Of a stretch of DNA of 64,000 bases, positions 25,701-34,630 are shown in pieces. This stretch comes from Algoriphagus mannitolivorans DSM 15301 (GTDB lineage Bacteria > Bacteroidota > Bacteroidia > Cytophagales > Cyclobacteriaceae). How positions within the stretch are numbered: position 1 is the stretch's first letter; every line of letters starts with the position of its first letter. The position numbers were made by a program, and so were the translations under genes. Below the pieces are notes generated by a model. That model searched no databases and was not told the origin of the DNA. It saw only the letters and a program-made list of their open reading frames with translations. The stretch is taken from positions 62,001 to 126,000 of the forward strand of contig NZ_AUBV01000007.1 of NCBI RefSeq assembly GCF_000429425.1, read 5' to 3'.

Positions 25701-28688
25701 ATGAAATATTACCTGGCTTTGCTGGCAGGTCTGGGTCTTTGTGCGGAAGCATTTCCTCAAGCCACCCTTTACCAGACCAGCCCACAACATGCTCTGGATT
25801 ATCATTTGGAGCTTTTTGACAAGGAGCTTTTTGCTGCTTCTATTTTTGAAAACAGCCGCCTTCTCAATCACACCTTGAACGGTGAGCAACAAAAATCTGC
25901 AGAACTCCACCGTGCTATGGCTGCGCTTCAGCTGGGAAGTCCTGATGGTGCCGGATTAATGAAGGCCTACATTTTTGAGCATGGAAATCACCCTTCGGTT
26001 ACCACTGCAGGATTGTATTTGGGAGATCATTTCTTTTACAAAAAGAACTACAGGGAAGCTATTGATGCCTTCAAATTGGTGAAAACAGAGGGACTTAGTC
26101 CTGCTAATCGGGCGGATGTCTTGTTTAAGCAAGGATACTCCTTCTTTCAGCTAAAAAACTATTCTCAAGCGGCTCCATTTTTTGATCAGGCGAAAGTCCT
26201 CAAGCAGCCGATCAGCGCTGATGCGTACTACTACAGCGGGTTCATCGCTGTGGAGCAGGGGAATAATGCCAAAGCAATCGCAGATCTTCAGGAAGCTTCC
26301 AAATCCAGTCAATATAGCACCAAAGTTCCGTATCTCTTGACGGCACTTTATTATCAGTCCGGTCAACATGATCAAGCCATTTCGTATTCAGAACCTCTTT
26401 TGGCCTCTGGACAGAATCTAGACCGAAAAGAGACCATTCATCTGTATTTGGCAGAAGCTTATTATGCCAAAAAAGATTTCCGAAATGCCTCAAAAAATTA
26501 CGATGCCTTTATCAATGCCCGCAAAGGCGAACTTTCCCGAGAGGAAGTATATAAAGCAGGGATTTCATTCTTTGAAATAGGAAATTATCAAAGGGCTACA
26601 GATTACCTTAAAGTGTCTGCTTCTGCTACGGATGAAATCGGGCAAGCTTCCAGTTACTATTTGGGCCATTCCTATCTAAAGCTGGAAAACTACCAGTTTG
26701 CCTCTACCAGCTTTCAGGCTGCCTCCAAGACTGTATTCAACAAAAGCATTCAAGAGGAATCTCTTTTCAATTATGCAAAGACCAATCTTCAGAAAGGAAG
26801 TTTTCAGATTGGTATTGCTGTCCTCGATGAATACCTAGACACTTATCCTTCCGGAAAATTCCGAAACGAAGCGGAGACACTCCTTTCAGAGGCTTTGATC
26901 AATACCAATGATTACCTCAGAGCCATTGAACAGATGGATAAGATCCGGACCAAGTCACCTCGAATTCAAGCTGCCTATCAAAAAGTAGCCTTTTATCAGG
27001 CAATGGTCTATTATCGGGATCAAAAGTACAAGCAGGCCTTGAGCTATTTGGATAAGTCACAAGCGTTTCCGGTGGATAAGGATTTGCTGCTGGAAACTCA
27101 CTTTTGGAAAGGTGAAATCAATGCCGCAGATGGAAATTTACCTCAGGCAATCCGTTCTTACGAAGCCTTACGAGCTTTAAAACCTGCTTCAGCAAATTCC
27201 TATTTAATCAAAACCCATTATGGTTTGGGATATGCCTTTTTCAATTCTCAGCAATATGCCAAAGCAGAGGAACAATTTAGATTATATACCGAAAAGCTGA
27301 GAGGAAATGCCGAGAAGCAAAACTATGACGATGCGCTTCTACGGTTGGGCGACTGTCTTTATGTCCAAAAGAGATTTTCTGAATCTGAAAATGCTTTCCA
27401 AAGAGCAATCAACGAAAAGAATACCGGTATCGACTATGCGTATTTCAGGCTAGCGGTAGTGCAAAACTTCCAAAACAAAAACAATGAAGCTTTGAGCAAT
27501 CTGGATCGATTGATCGCCGGATTCCCAAGCAGTTTGTATCGGGAGGATGCTATGTATCAGAAAGGTCAAATCAATCTCGAAGAACTCCGGTATCGAGAGG
27601 CTTCCAATGCGTTTTCAGATCTGATTAATTCCAGACAGAGCTCGCCTTTTGTCCCTTATGCATTGGAAGGTAGAGCTGTGGCCAACTTCTCTTTGCAGAA
27701 TTACGAGCAGACCATTTCGGATTACAAGCAGATTTTGGACAAACATCCTAATGCTGACAATGCTGAAACGGCCTTAAAAGGTCTTCAGGAAACGCTGGCT
27801 TTGCAAGGAAGATCTGGTGAATTCAGTGAATATTTGGCAAGGTATAAAAGCTCCAATCCTGGTGCAGGAAATGTACAGTCTCTTGAATACGAGGCAGCTA
27901 AAAGCTTGTATTTGGATCGAAATTATGCTCAGGCTGCCAGGGCTTTTGAAAATTACCTGAGAAGCTATCCAAATTCAGCGCAGAAAACAGATGCCTTGTA
28001 TTTTGCAGGGGATGCATTTCTTCAGGCAGGTGATACGGAAAGAGCGATTTCTTACTTCCGCCAACTGGAAAGAGAACCGGCCTCTCCACAACGAATACGG
28101 GCTATCCAGAAGCTTGGCTCCATTGAATTAGGCAGAGGAAACTATGCCGCAGCAATTCCTTATCTCGAAACTGCTTCTCAAAATGCCCGAAACAAGGTTG
28201 AGGAAGCCGAAGCTATTCAAGGCTTGATGATTGCCAACTTTGCCACCCGAAAATATCCTCAGGCGATTTCTTATGCGGACCGATTGGTATTGTTGGATGG
28301 CATATTGCCAGAAACCACTCCGACGGCTCTTTTGACAAAAGCAAAGGCTCAAAAAGAACTCCGACAAATTCCTCAGGCCGAGGCTACTTTGAATTCTTTG
28401 ATGAATCAATATAAGACCGTGCAGGGAGCGGAAGGGCTTTATCTACTCGCCCTGACCTATCAGGAAAAAGGGGATATCGAGAAATCCAACGATGCCATTT
28501 ATGACTATTCTGGACCATTCGCGGATTTTGACTACTGGTATGGAAAAATGTTCCTGCTTTTGGCAGACAACTTTGTGAAAAGCGGGGAGACCTTCCAGGC
28601 AAAAGCGACCTTAGAATCAATTGTGGAAAGATCTACCAATGCAGAAATCAAAGCTGAAGCAGCTGCTAAACTCAAAACCCTAAACTAA
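25701..28688 (+). CDS. large secreted tetratricopeptide repeat protein (995 residues)
   Basis: A Sec signal (MKYYLALLAGLGLCAEAFPQ) leads into a continuous array of about 20 or more TPR helices pairs, such as NYREAIDAFKLVKTEG, NYSQAAPFFDQAKVLKQPI, QYAKAEEQFRLYTEKLRG and NYAQAARAFENYLRSYPNSA. There is no other domain. Such long periplasmic TPR scaffolds are common in Bacteroidota; the protein resembles a greatly extended CpoB/YbgF-like repeat protein. The next gene, an outer-membrane barrel, starts 3 bases after the stop, and ExbB/ExbD/TonB-like genes follow, so I infer it works with them in the envelope. A name cannot be given. Confidence 0.87.
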   Translation: MKYYLALLAGLGLCAEAFPQATLYQTSPQHALDYHLELFDKELFAASIFENSRLLNHTLNGEQQKSAELHRAMAALQLGSPDGAGLMKAYIFEHGNHPSVTTAGLYLGDHFFYKKNYREAIDAFKLVKTEGLSPANRADVLFKQGYSFFQLKNYSQAAPFFDQAKVLKQPISADAYYYSGFIAVEQGNNAKAIADLQEASKSSQYSTKVPYLLTALYYQSGQHDQAISYSEPLLASGQNLDRKETIHLYLAEAYYAKKDFRNASKNYDAFINARKGELSREEVYKAGISFFEIGNYQRATDYLKVSASATDEIGQASSYYLGHSYLKLENYQFASTSFQAASKTVFNKSIQEESLFNYAKTNLQKGSFQIGIAVLDEYLDTYPSGKFRNEAETLLSEALINTNDYLRAIEQMDKIRTKSPRIQAAYQKVAFYQAMVYYRDQKYKQALSYLDKSQAFPVDKDLLLETHFWKGEINAADGNLPQAIRSYEALRALKPASANSYLIKTHYGLGYAFFNSQQYAKAEEQFRLYTEKLRGNAEKQNYDDALLRLGDCLYVQKRFSESENAFQRAINEKNTGIDYAYFRLAVVQNFQNKNNEALSNLDRLIAGFPSSLYREDAMYQKGQINLEELRYREASNAFSDLINSRQSSPFVPYALEGRAVANFSLQNYEQTISDYKQILDKHPNADNAETALKGLQETLALQGRSGEFSEYLARYKSSNPGAGNVQSLEYEAAKSLYLDRNYAQAARAFENYLRSYPNSAQKTDALYFAGDAFLQAGDTERAISYFRQLEREPASPQRIRAIQKLGSIELGRGNYAAAIPYLETASQNARNKVEEAEAIQGLMIANFATRKYPQAISYADRLVLLDGILPETTPTALLTKAKAQKELRQIPQAEATLNSLMNQYKTVQGAEGLYLLALTYQEKGDIEKSNDAIYDYSGPFADFDYWYGKMFLLLADNFVKSGETFQAKATLESIVERSTNAEIKAEAAAKLKTLN

Positions 28689-28691
28689 ACC

Positions 28692-30398
28692 ATGAAAAAA
28701 TTAGCTGTTTTATTATTGGCTTCCGGTGCTTTTGCTTTAGGTAATTCATCGGTTTGGGCACAGACTGGAAAAAGAGGAGAAGTACAGGACCAGGAATTCG
28801 TAATTAGAAAGGATAGGGTTTTGACAGTTCCCACTCAGCCAAGATCTTTTGAAAAACTTCCAGTATTACCTCAACCAACCGGAATTCAGGACTTCAGATA
28901 TTCTGTAACACCTTATTTCCTTCCGATTCCGGCTTTAAAACTTCAGCCAACTGCCGTACAAAAAGATTACAGACAACCAAAACTGGAACTGTACCCCGGC
29001 TTCATAAGGGCTGGATACGGTAATTTTGATTCTCCGCTTTTGGAAGGAAGGTACATGTCTATTGCTGCTGATCCCATTTCTTATTCTCTCAATTTTAAAC
29101 ATCAGGGATTTAGAAAAGGGCCTGTGGAAATTCAAGATGAGCAAAGTCCAGAAACCCACACTTACTTCTCTGGAGACTTGGGCTACTTCTTGAATGCGGC
29201 GGAAGTATATGGAGGCTTAGGTTGGGCCCAGGATAAATATTCATTCTATGGAGTCGATCCCAATTTTCAAATTCCGAATGAGTCAGAATTTCAAGGTCCT
29301 ATCATCGCTTCTAACATTCTGAATAATTTTCAGATTTTCGGTGGAATTCGGGATATCGAAAAAGTTGGACCCTTTTCCTATGATGCTCAAGTAAAATTCA
29401 GGTCTTTCAAAGACAGCTATATGGCCAAGGAAAATGAGATCGGATTGAAAGGAGAGGGTAAGTTTCGTACCAATTCGGATTGGTCTGGTAAGGTCGGAAT
29501 AGACTATTCCCATACCAACCCATCCAATGAATCTTATGAAATCCTAAGAAATTATTTTTCAATACGTCCTCGAATATCCTACGATTACGAAGCTTTTAGA
29601 TTTACTGCTGGATTGAATATCGTTTCTGAAGATGATTCAATTGCCAATAAATCCAGTGATTTCAGGATATTTCCAGTGCTGAAGGCCAGCTATCAGTTTG
29701 CTGAGGAGTTTGGTTTTTATGGGGAATTCTCCGGGGATGTCAATCGGAATACCTATTTCTCCTTTGTGCAGGAAAACCCGTTCCTTGGACCGGATACTCA
29801 GCTGTTGAATACTGTCAACAACTATAAAATAGCTGGAGGCATCGAGGGTCAGTTTAATGAAATTTTCCATTACCGTGCTGGATTGGACATCAGCAGGTTC
29901 AATAATTTGCACTTCTTTGTCAACAGCATGACTGATTCTGCAAAGTTTGAAGTGGTCTATGACGAAAAAACAACTGTCGCCAATCTAAATGCAGAATTGG
30001 GCTTTAAGTTTTCAGAGACCTATACACTTGGCTCTAGACTGGATTTTTATCAATATGATTTATCAACCCAGCAGGAAGCTTGGCATAGACCCGTTTGGTC
30101 CTTGAGAGTGAATAACCAGGTAAAGCCATTTGAGAAGTTTTTGATTCAAGCTAACCTCAATTTTATGGGAGGAATAAGAGCAAAAGGCATAGATAATTCG
30201 ATAATAAGCCCGCCTACAGCCGAGGTGGTAAATTTGAAAACTATCGCTGACCTACAGCTCAAAGCCGACTTTAAAATCACCAATCGGATCTCCGTTTTTG
30301 CGGAAGGAAATAACCTGACCAATGGAAAAAACATGCGCTGGTTGAATTATCCAGTCAGAGGTGTTCAGTTGATAGGGGGAGCCAGTTTCAAATTTTGA
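28692..30398 (+). CDS. TonB-dependent-receptor-like outer-membrane barrel without plug
   Basis: 568 residues. A signal peptide ends near SSVWAQ. The mature part is an alternating, aromatic-rich beta barrel (GFIRAGYGNFDSPLLEGRY, YGEFSGDVNRN), ending in a terminal Phe (GGASFKF), the signature of BamA-inserted proteins. The Bacteroidota annotation for similar proteins is TonB-dependent receptor, but I see neither a TonB box nor a plug domain, and at 568 residues it is shorter than usual SusC-like receptors. It is tightly linked (3 bases) to the large TPR gene and 67 bases from the SPOR gene, in the same direction as exbB/exbD. Confidence 0.75.
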   Translation: MKKLAVLLLASGAFALGNSSVWAQTGKRGEVQDQEFVIRKDRVLTVPTQPRSFEKLPVLPQPTGIQDFRYSVTPYFLPIPALKLQPTAVQKDYRQPKLELYPGFIRAGYGNFDSPLLEGRYMSIAADPISYSLNFKHQGFRKGPVEIQDEQSPETHTYFSGDLGYFLNAAEVYGGLGWAQDKYSFYGVDPNFQIPNESEFQGPIIASNILNNFQIFGGIRDIEKVGPFSYDAQVKFRSFKDSYMAKENEIGLKGEGKFRTNSDWSGKVGIDYSHTNPSNESYEILRNYFSIRPRISYDYEAFRFTAGLNIVSEDDSIANKSSDFRIFPVLKASYQFAEEFGFYGEFSGDVNRNTYFSFVQENPFLGPDTQLLNTVNNYKIAGGIEGQFNEIFHYRAGLDISRFNNLHFFVNSMTDSAKFEVVYDEKTTVANLNAELGFKFSETYTLGSRLDFYQYDLSTQQEAWHRPVWSLRVNNQVKPFEKFLIQANLNFMGGIRAKGIDNSIISPPTAEVVNLKTIADLQLKADFKITNRISVFAEGNNLTNGKNMRWLNYPVRGVQLIGGASFKF

Positions 30399-30416
30399 TT
30401 TTCTCCCTGGAAAGGG

Positions 30417-30447
30417 TTGGGCTTTCCATTGATTTGGGTTAGTTTCG
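30417..30447 (+). promoter_or_regulatory. possible promoter of the SPOR-exbBD-folC run
   Basis: TTG (30417-30419), 20 bases, TAGTTTCG (30440-30447), one mismatch to TAnnTTTG, 18 bases before the ATG at 30466. It sits in the only notable gap of the run. Confidence 0.35.
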
Positions 30448-30465
30448 TGACATTGCTCTTTAAAA

Positions 30466-31287
30466 ATGGCGGTAAAAGATTCAGACAAAAATCAGTGGAA
30501 AGATCCCAAAGACTTTGGTTTACCTTGGGTTGAAGTCAAACCTATCAAGGATATTCCAGCAGAAGGTAAGGCTAAGGAAGAAAAACCAGAAAAAACTGAT
30601 CTTCCAGAGGAAGTTAGAGAAAGCGTATCAGCTGCCGTTCCAGTTGTTTCAGAGGCTCCAAAGAAAAAGTCCCAGCCCAAGGAAAAGCCAGTTCCTCAGC
30701 CAATTTCACATACTAGCACGGTAGAAAAGAGCTCCAATACTTGGGCTTGGATCGTTGCCGTCTTGGCTATTGGCATAGTCGGAGTCATTTTGTGGCAAAT
30801 GCAAAAACAGACTTCAGAGGAAAGCCTTCCTGTAAAAGCCGAAATACAACCTGAAGTTCCGGTGATTCAACCAGCCGAGATTCAGGACTCTACGGCTCAA
30901 GTCGCTTCCATAGGAATTTCGCAAGATTCTGTAAATCAGGAATCGATTGAAAAAAACTCACCAGCAAATCTTAATATTTCTAAACCTGTAGAATCTGGTA
31001 CAACAATTGCCCAATCAGTAAAAGGAAATTTGATCCGAATCGAGAATCAAACCGAAAGGCCTCAATACTTTATTGTAGTGGGTAGTTTACCATCGGAGCA
31101 GGATGCCATGAAGCTCGCTCCAGGTTACCAGGCAAGAGTTCCTGAGGTTTTTCTGATCTACCCTTATGCTGAAAGTTCCAATTACAGATTAGCAATTGGA
31201 AAGTTCACCAGTTTCAGAAAAGCGGCGGAAGAGCTCGAAAGGATCAAATCCCAATACACCGAAGAATTGTGGATTTTGAAATATTAA
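30466..31287 (+). CDS. SPOR domain single-pass membrane protein
   Basis: 273 residues. An N-terminal cytoplasmic, charged and Pro/Lys/Glu-rich region of ~90 residues precedes one membrane helix (WAWIVAVLAIGIVGVILW, about residues 93-110). A flexible periplasmic stretch follows, then a C-terminal SPOR fold of ~75 residues (QYFIVVGSLPSEQDAM to ELWILKY). SPOR domains bind denuded peptidoglycan at division sites. The layout resembles FtsN/DedD-type proteins. The exbB-like gene starts 1 base after its stop, so the protein is probably part of the same envelope system. Confidence 0.88.
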   Translation: MAVKDSDKNQWKDPKDFGLPWVEVKPIKDIPAEGKAKEEKPEKTDLPEEVRESVSAAVPVVSEAPKKKSQPKEKPVPQPISHTSTVEKSSNTWAWIVAVLAIGIVGVILWQMQKQTSEESLPVKAEIQPEVPVIQPAEIQDSTAQVASIGISQDSVNQESIEKNSPANLNISKPVESGTTIAQSVKGNLIRIENQTERPQYFIVVGSLPSEQDAMKLAPGYQARVPEVFLIYPYAESSNYRLAIGKFTSFRKAAEELERIKSQYTEELWILKY

Positions 31288-31288
31288 T

Positions 31289-31978
31289 ATGATCCTTCTC
31301 CAGACCCTCTCAGTAGATTCCTTGGCTACGGCCGACACGCTTGCTGCAAAAGCAACTAAAGAAAATATCGGATTACTCGACCTTTTGATCAAAGGCGGGT
31401 ACATGATGATTCCGCTTTACATCCTTTTTGTGCTGGCCATTTTCATCTTTGTCCAAAAACTCCTGACTCTCAAGAAAGCTGCCAAAACACCGGCCCATCT
31501 TCTGGATCAGGTCAAAGTTTTGGTTCAAAGTGGACAGGTTGAGAAGGCCAGAGCCTTATGCATGGGAGAAAATACTCCTGTGGCCAATATGATTTCCAAA
31601 GGCATCGAGCGAATCGGAGCTCCATTGAAAAGTATAGAAGTATCCATCGAAAACGTGGGTAAAATCGAGATTTATAAGCTTGAAAAAAACCTGGGCCTTT
31701 TGGCAACCGTAGCCGGTGCTGCACCGATGATTGGTTTCTTGGGTACTGTTACCGGGATGATTCAGGCCTTTATTTCCATTGCTCAGGAAGAGGGGATGGT
31801 TTCTCCAAAGCTCCTTTCTATGGGGATCTATGAGGCGATGATCACTACAGCGACAGGACTTGTGGTAGGTATTGTAGCCTATTTGGGTTACAATTATTTG
31901 GTAACTCAGGTTTCCAAATTGGTACACAACATGGAATATACATCCATCGAATTCATCGACCTCCTTCAGGATAAATAA
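31289..31978 (+). CDS. MotA/TolQ/ExbB proton channel family protein
   Basis: 229 residues with three membrane helices: about 38-58 (MMIPLYILFVLAIFIFVQKL), ~133-155 (LGLLATVAGAAPMIGFLG) and ~175-200 (ITTATGLVVGIVAYLGYNYL). The conserved small-residue text GFLGTVTGMIQAF and TATGLVVGI is that of ExbB/TolQ. The family forms a pentamer that, with an ExbD/TolR dimer, turns proton flow into movement of a TonB/TolA rod. The exbD-like gene follows after 2 bases and the TonB-like gene after that, a standard order. Confidence 0.93.
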   Translation: MILLQTLSVDSLATADTLAAKATKENIGLLDLLIKGGYMMIPLYILFVLAIFIFVQKLLTLKKAAKTPAHLLDQVKVLVQSGQVEKARALCMGENTPVANMISKGIERIGAPLKSIEVSIENVGKIEIYKLEKNLGLLATVAGAAPMIGFLGTVTGMIQAFISIAQEEGMVSPKLLSMGIYEAMITTATGLVVGIVAYLGYNYLVTQVSKLVHNMEYTSIEFIDLLQDK

Positions 31979-31980
31979 TT

Positions 31981-32370
31981 ATGGGACTTCAGGCAAAAAA
32001 TAAAGTCGATGCAGCGTTCAGCATGTCCTCGATGACAGATATTATTTTTCTGTTGTTGATCTTCTTCATGCTCACTTCTTCTTTCATTACCCCTTCAGGC
32101 CTTCCGGTGAACTTGCCTTCCAGTGAGACTTCCGATATCGTCATGCAGGAAGTGACCGTATCAGTAACCAAAGACCTGAAATACTCCGTAAACGATAAGG
32201 TCGTTAGTAGAGAACAGATCAAATCAGAATTGGCAGGCCTCTTGGAAGGTAAAAAAGGCCAAGTCGTCTTGCATATCGACAAGGAAGTTCCTGTGGAATA
32301 TCTAGTAGAAATCGGTGGAATTGCAGCTGGTCTTGAGGCCAATGTTTCCATCGCTACAAAACCCTATTAA
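31981..32370 (+). CDS. ExbD/TolR family biopolymer transport protein
   Basis: 129 residues: one N-terminal membrane helix (IIFLLLIFFMLTSSFI) with the conserved proton-carrying Asp20 (SMTDIIF), then a small periplasmic alpha/beta domain ending VSIATKPY. This is the usual ExbD/TolR form. Spacing to its neighbours is 2 bases on each side, so it is translated together with the ExbB/TolQ protein and the TonB/TolA-like protein. Confidence 0.93.
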   Translation: MGLQAKNKVDAAFSMSSMTDIIFLLLIFFMLTSSFITPSGLPVNLPSSETSDIVMQEVTVSVTKDLKYSVNDKVVSREQIKSELAGLLEGKKGQVVLHIDKEVPVEYLVEIGGIAAGLEANVSIATKPY

Positions 32371-32372
32371 TC

Positions 32373-33329
32373 ATGCAAACTTGGGATTCAGATCAGGTAG
32401 AAAAGGATAGTAAAAGGAAATCCGCCATTGTCACTTTTGTGCTCAATGTCCTTCTTTTGCTTGCTTTTTACTTTATCGTGGTATGGCAACAGCCTATCCC
32501 TCCCTTGCCAACCTATGGCTTGGAACTGAATCTCGGATTTACGGATACCGGTTCCGGAAACCGCAATAGCCCAAATGCTCCCTCTGAAACACCTTCTCAA
32601 AGTGTAGAGCAAGCAGCTACCGGCGAAGTGGCACCTGTGGTGACTCAGCCTGCCACCCCCGCTCCAAGTCCAAAAACAGAAACAGCTAAACCTAAAAATA
32701 CTTCCAAGCCTGCAGCAAATCAGGCTGTTACCACGAAGCCATCCCCTATTAGAGGAGAAGAAAAAGCAGCTGAACAAACTAAAAAACCTGAGCCTACTAA
32801 GACCGAGCCTGTTAAAACCGTAACCACTCCCGCAAAGTCTGAGGCGGAAACTACAACTCAAAAGGCTCCTGAGCAGCCTAAAATTGACCAAAGAGCAATA
32901 TTTGGGGCTGGAGGGACTTCCGGCAAAAGTACGACTCCCGCATCAGGAGGAGCCCAAGGTTCTTCCAATGCCAAAGGAGATGAAGGAAGACCTACCGGAA
33001 CAGTGGATGGAAGAGCGATTATGGGCGAAGGCAGCGGCAAAGGAACCAACTCTGGCGCGGGATATAGCTTGGATTTGGCAGGATGGGATTTTGCTTCCAG
33101 ACCGAATATCAATGACCGTGTATCGACTCGGAATGGAAGAATAGTTTTTAAAATCACGGTGGATGATTCTGGTCGGGTAGTGCAGGCTGTTCCCTTGGAA
33201 TACAATGTTTCCAATGATGTTTTGGCCTATTACCGACAAGTGGTAAATCAGATCAGCTTTAAAAAATCTGGTGGTGCCGCTGCGGATTTTTCAACCGGAA
33301 AAATCACCTTTGTGATCAAGGTAGATTAA
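32373..33329 (+). CDS. TonB/TolA-like energy transducer
   Basis: 318 residues: short cytoplasmic start, one membrane helix (IVTFVLNVLLLLAFYFIVVW), then a ~170-residue Pro/Thr/Lys/Glu-rich periplasmic linker and a small C-terminal domain (GRIVFKITVDDSGRVVQAVP to KITFVIKVD) that fits the TonB C-terminal fold. Two copies of a D-x-R-A-I-x-G-x-G motif lie in the Gly/Ser-rich part before it. With ExbB/TolQ and ExbD/TolR upstream, this should be the rod that spans the periplasm. I cannot tell TonB from TolA roles by sequence. folC starts 2 bases after its stop. Confidence 0.85.
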   Translation: MQTWDSDQVEKDSKRKSAIVTFVLNVLLLLAFYFIVVWQQPIPPLPTYGLELNLGFTDTGSGNRNSPNAPSETPSQSVEQAATGEVAPVVTQPATPAPSPKTETAKPKNTSKPAANQAVTTKPSPIRGEEKAAEQTKKPEPTKTEPVKTVTTPAKSEAETTTQKAPEQPKIDQRAIFGAGGTSGKSTTPASGGAQGSSNAKGDEGRPTGTVDGRAIMGEGSGKGTNSGAGYSLDLAGWDFASRPNINDRVSTRNGRIVFKITVDDSGRVVQAVPLEYNVSNDVLAYYRQVVNQISFKKSGGAAADFSTGKITFVIKVD

Positions 33330-33331
33330 AT

Positions 33332-34630
33332 ATGAATTACCAGGAAACACTGGATTATTTGTTCAATGCTCTCCCCATGTTTCAGAGGGTTGGAGCCTCA
33401 GCTTTCAAAAAAGATCTTAATAATACCATTGCGCTTTGTGCGCATCTTGGAAATCCCCACCATCAGTTCAAAACAGTCCATGTTGCTGGAACCAATGGGA
33501 AAGGAAGTTCATCGCATTCTATTGCAGCGGTTCTACAGGCAGCTGGGTACAAAACCGGGCTTTATACTTCCCCCCATTTGAAATCTTTTACCGAAAGGAT
33601 CAAAATTAATGGAGATGAAATATCCGAGGAATCAGTAGTTCAGTTTGTAAAAGAAAATAAGGATTTCCTTGATGAGCTAAAACCGAGCTTCTTTGAAATG
33701 ACGGTAGGCTTGGCTTTTTGGCATTTTGCTCAGGAGCAGGTGGATATAGCAGTCATTGAAGTTGGCATGGGAGGAAGACTGGATAGCACCAATATCATCA
33801 CTCCGGAGGTTTCCTTGATCACCAATATAGGATGGGATCACATGCAGTTTTTGGGGGAAACCCTTCCGGAAATTGCCGGAGAAAAGGCAGGAATTATCAA
33901 ATCTCATGTCCCGGTGGTCATTAGCCAAACTCAGGAGGAAACCACCCCTGTTTTTCTCCAAAAGGCAAAAGAATCCAATTCTGAGATCTTTTTTGCTGAT
34001 CAAATCCATCAAGTGAGGAAAATAGGTAATGTGAAAACAAATCTTCATCCTTCAGCTCAATACGAAGTTAAAACCGGAGAGAAAAGCACACAGGTCTCAT
34101 TAGGCTTATTGGGAGATTACCAGCGATTCAATCTTCCCGGTATTTTGGAAACCTTCAATCAGCTGAAAATTAAAGGATGGAAGATTCCGGCTAAGGCAAT
34201 TGAGAAAGGTCTCGCTGAAGTGTCATTCTTAACAGGATTGAAAGGAAGATGGCAGATTTTAGGGGAAAAGCCACTGGTGATCGCTGATACAGGACACAAC
34301 GAACCCGGAATCAGAGAGATTCTGGATCAATTGAAGACCTATTCTTTTGACCTACTTTGGATGGTTTTGGGTATGGTTCAGGATAAAGACATTTCCAAAA
34401 TATTGGCCCTTTTACCAAAAGATGCCCGATATATTTTTTGCCAAGCAGATCTTCCCAGAGCATTGGGGGCACAAGATCTTGCTGAAAAAGCGGCCCAATA
34501 TCAACTTCAGGGTGAGATAATTCCCAAAATCAATGATGCGTTAAACTTTGCCCGAAAAAATGCAGGTCCAAATGACTTGATATTTATCGGAGGCAGTACT
34601 TTTGTGGTCGCAGAAATTGATGACCTTTAA
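33332..34630 (+). CDS. folC: bifunctional folylpolyglutamate synthase / dihydrofolate synthase
   Basis: 432 residues. This cytoplasmic Mur-ligase-family enzyme adds glutamate to dihydropteroate and to tetrahydrofolate. The P-loop VAGTNGKGSSSHSIA is intact, followed by GLYTSPHLKSFTERI, GMGGRLDSTN and a GWDHMQFLGETL segment with the conserved His. The C-terminal half holds ADTGHNEPGI. It is packed between the TonB-like gene and trmB, 2 and 0 bases away, probably a shared transcript rather than a functional link. Confidence 0.95.
   Translation: MNYQETLDYLFNALPMFQRVGASAFKKDLNNTIALCAHLGNPHHQFKTVHVAGTNGKGSSSHSIAAVLQAAGYKTGLYTSPHLKSFTERIKINGDEISEESVVQFVKENKDFLDELKPSFFEMTVGLAFWHFAQEQVDIAVIEVGMGGRLDSTNIITPEVSLITNIGWDHMQFLGETLPEIAGEKAGIIKSHVPVVISQTQEETTPVFLQKAKESNSEIFFADQIHQVRKIGNVKTNLHPSAQYEVKTGEKSTQVSLGLLGDYQRFNLPGILETFNQLKIKGWKIPAKAIEKGLAEVSFLTGLKGRWQILGEKPLVIADTGHNEPGIREILDQLKTYSFDLLWMVLGMVQDKDISKILALLPKDARYIFCQADLPRALGAQDLAEKAAQYQLQGEIIPKINDALNFARKNAGPNDLIFIGGSTFVVAEIDDL

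Noticed and set aside
28692-30398. SusC-type receptor with a SusD partner
   Set aside because: No plug, TonB box or SusD-like gene is found; the barrel is too short and is linked to a TPR gene.
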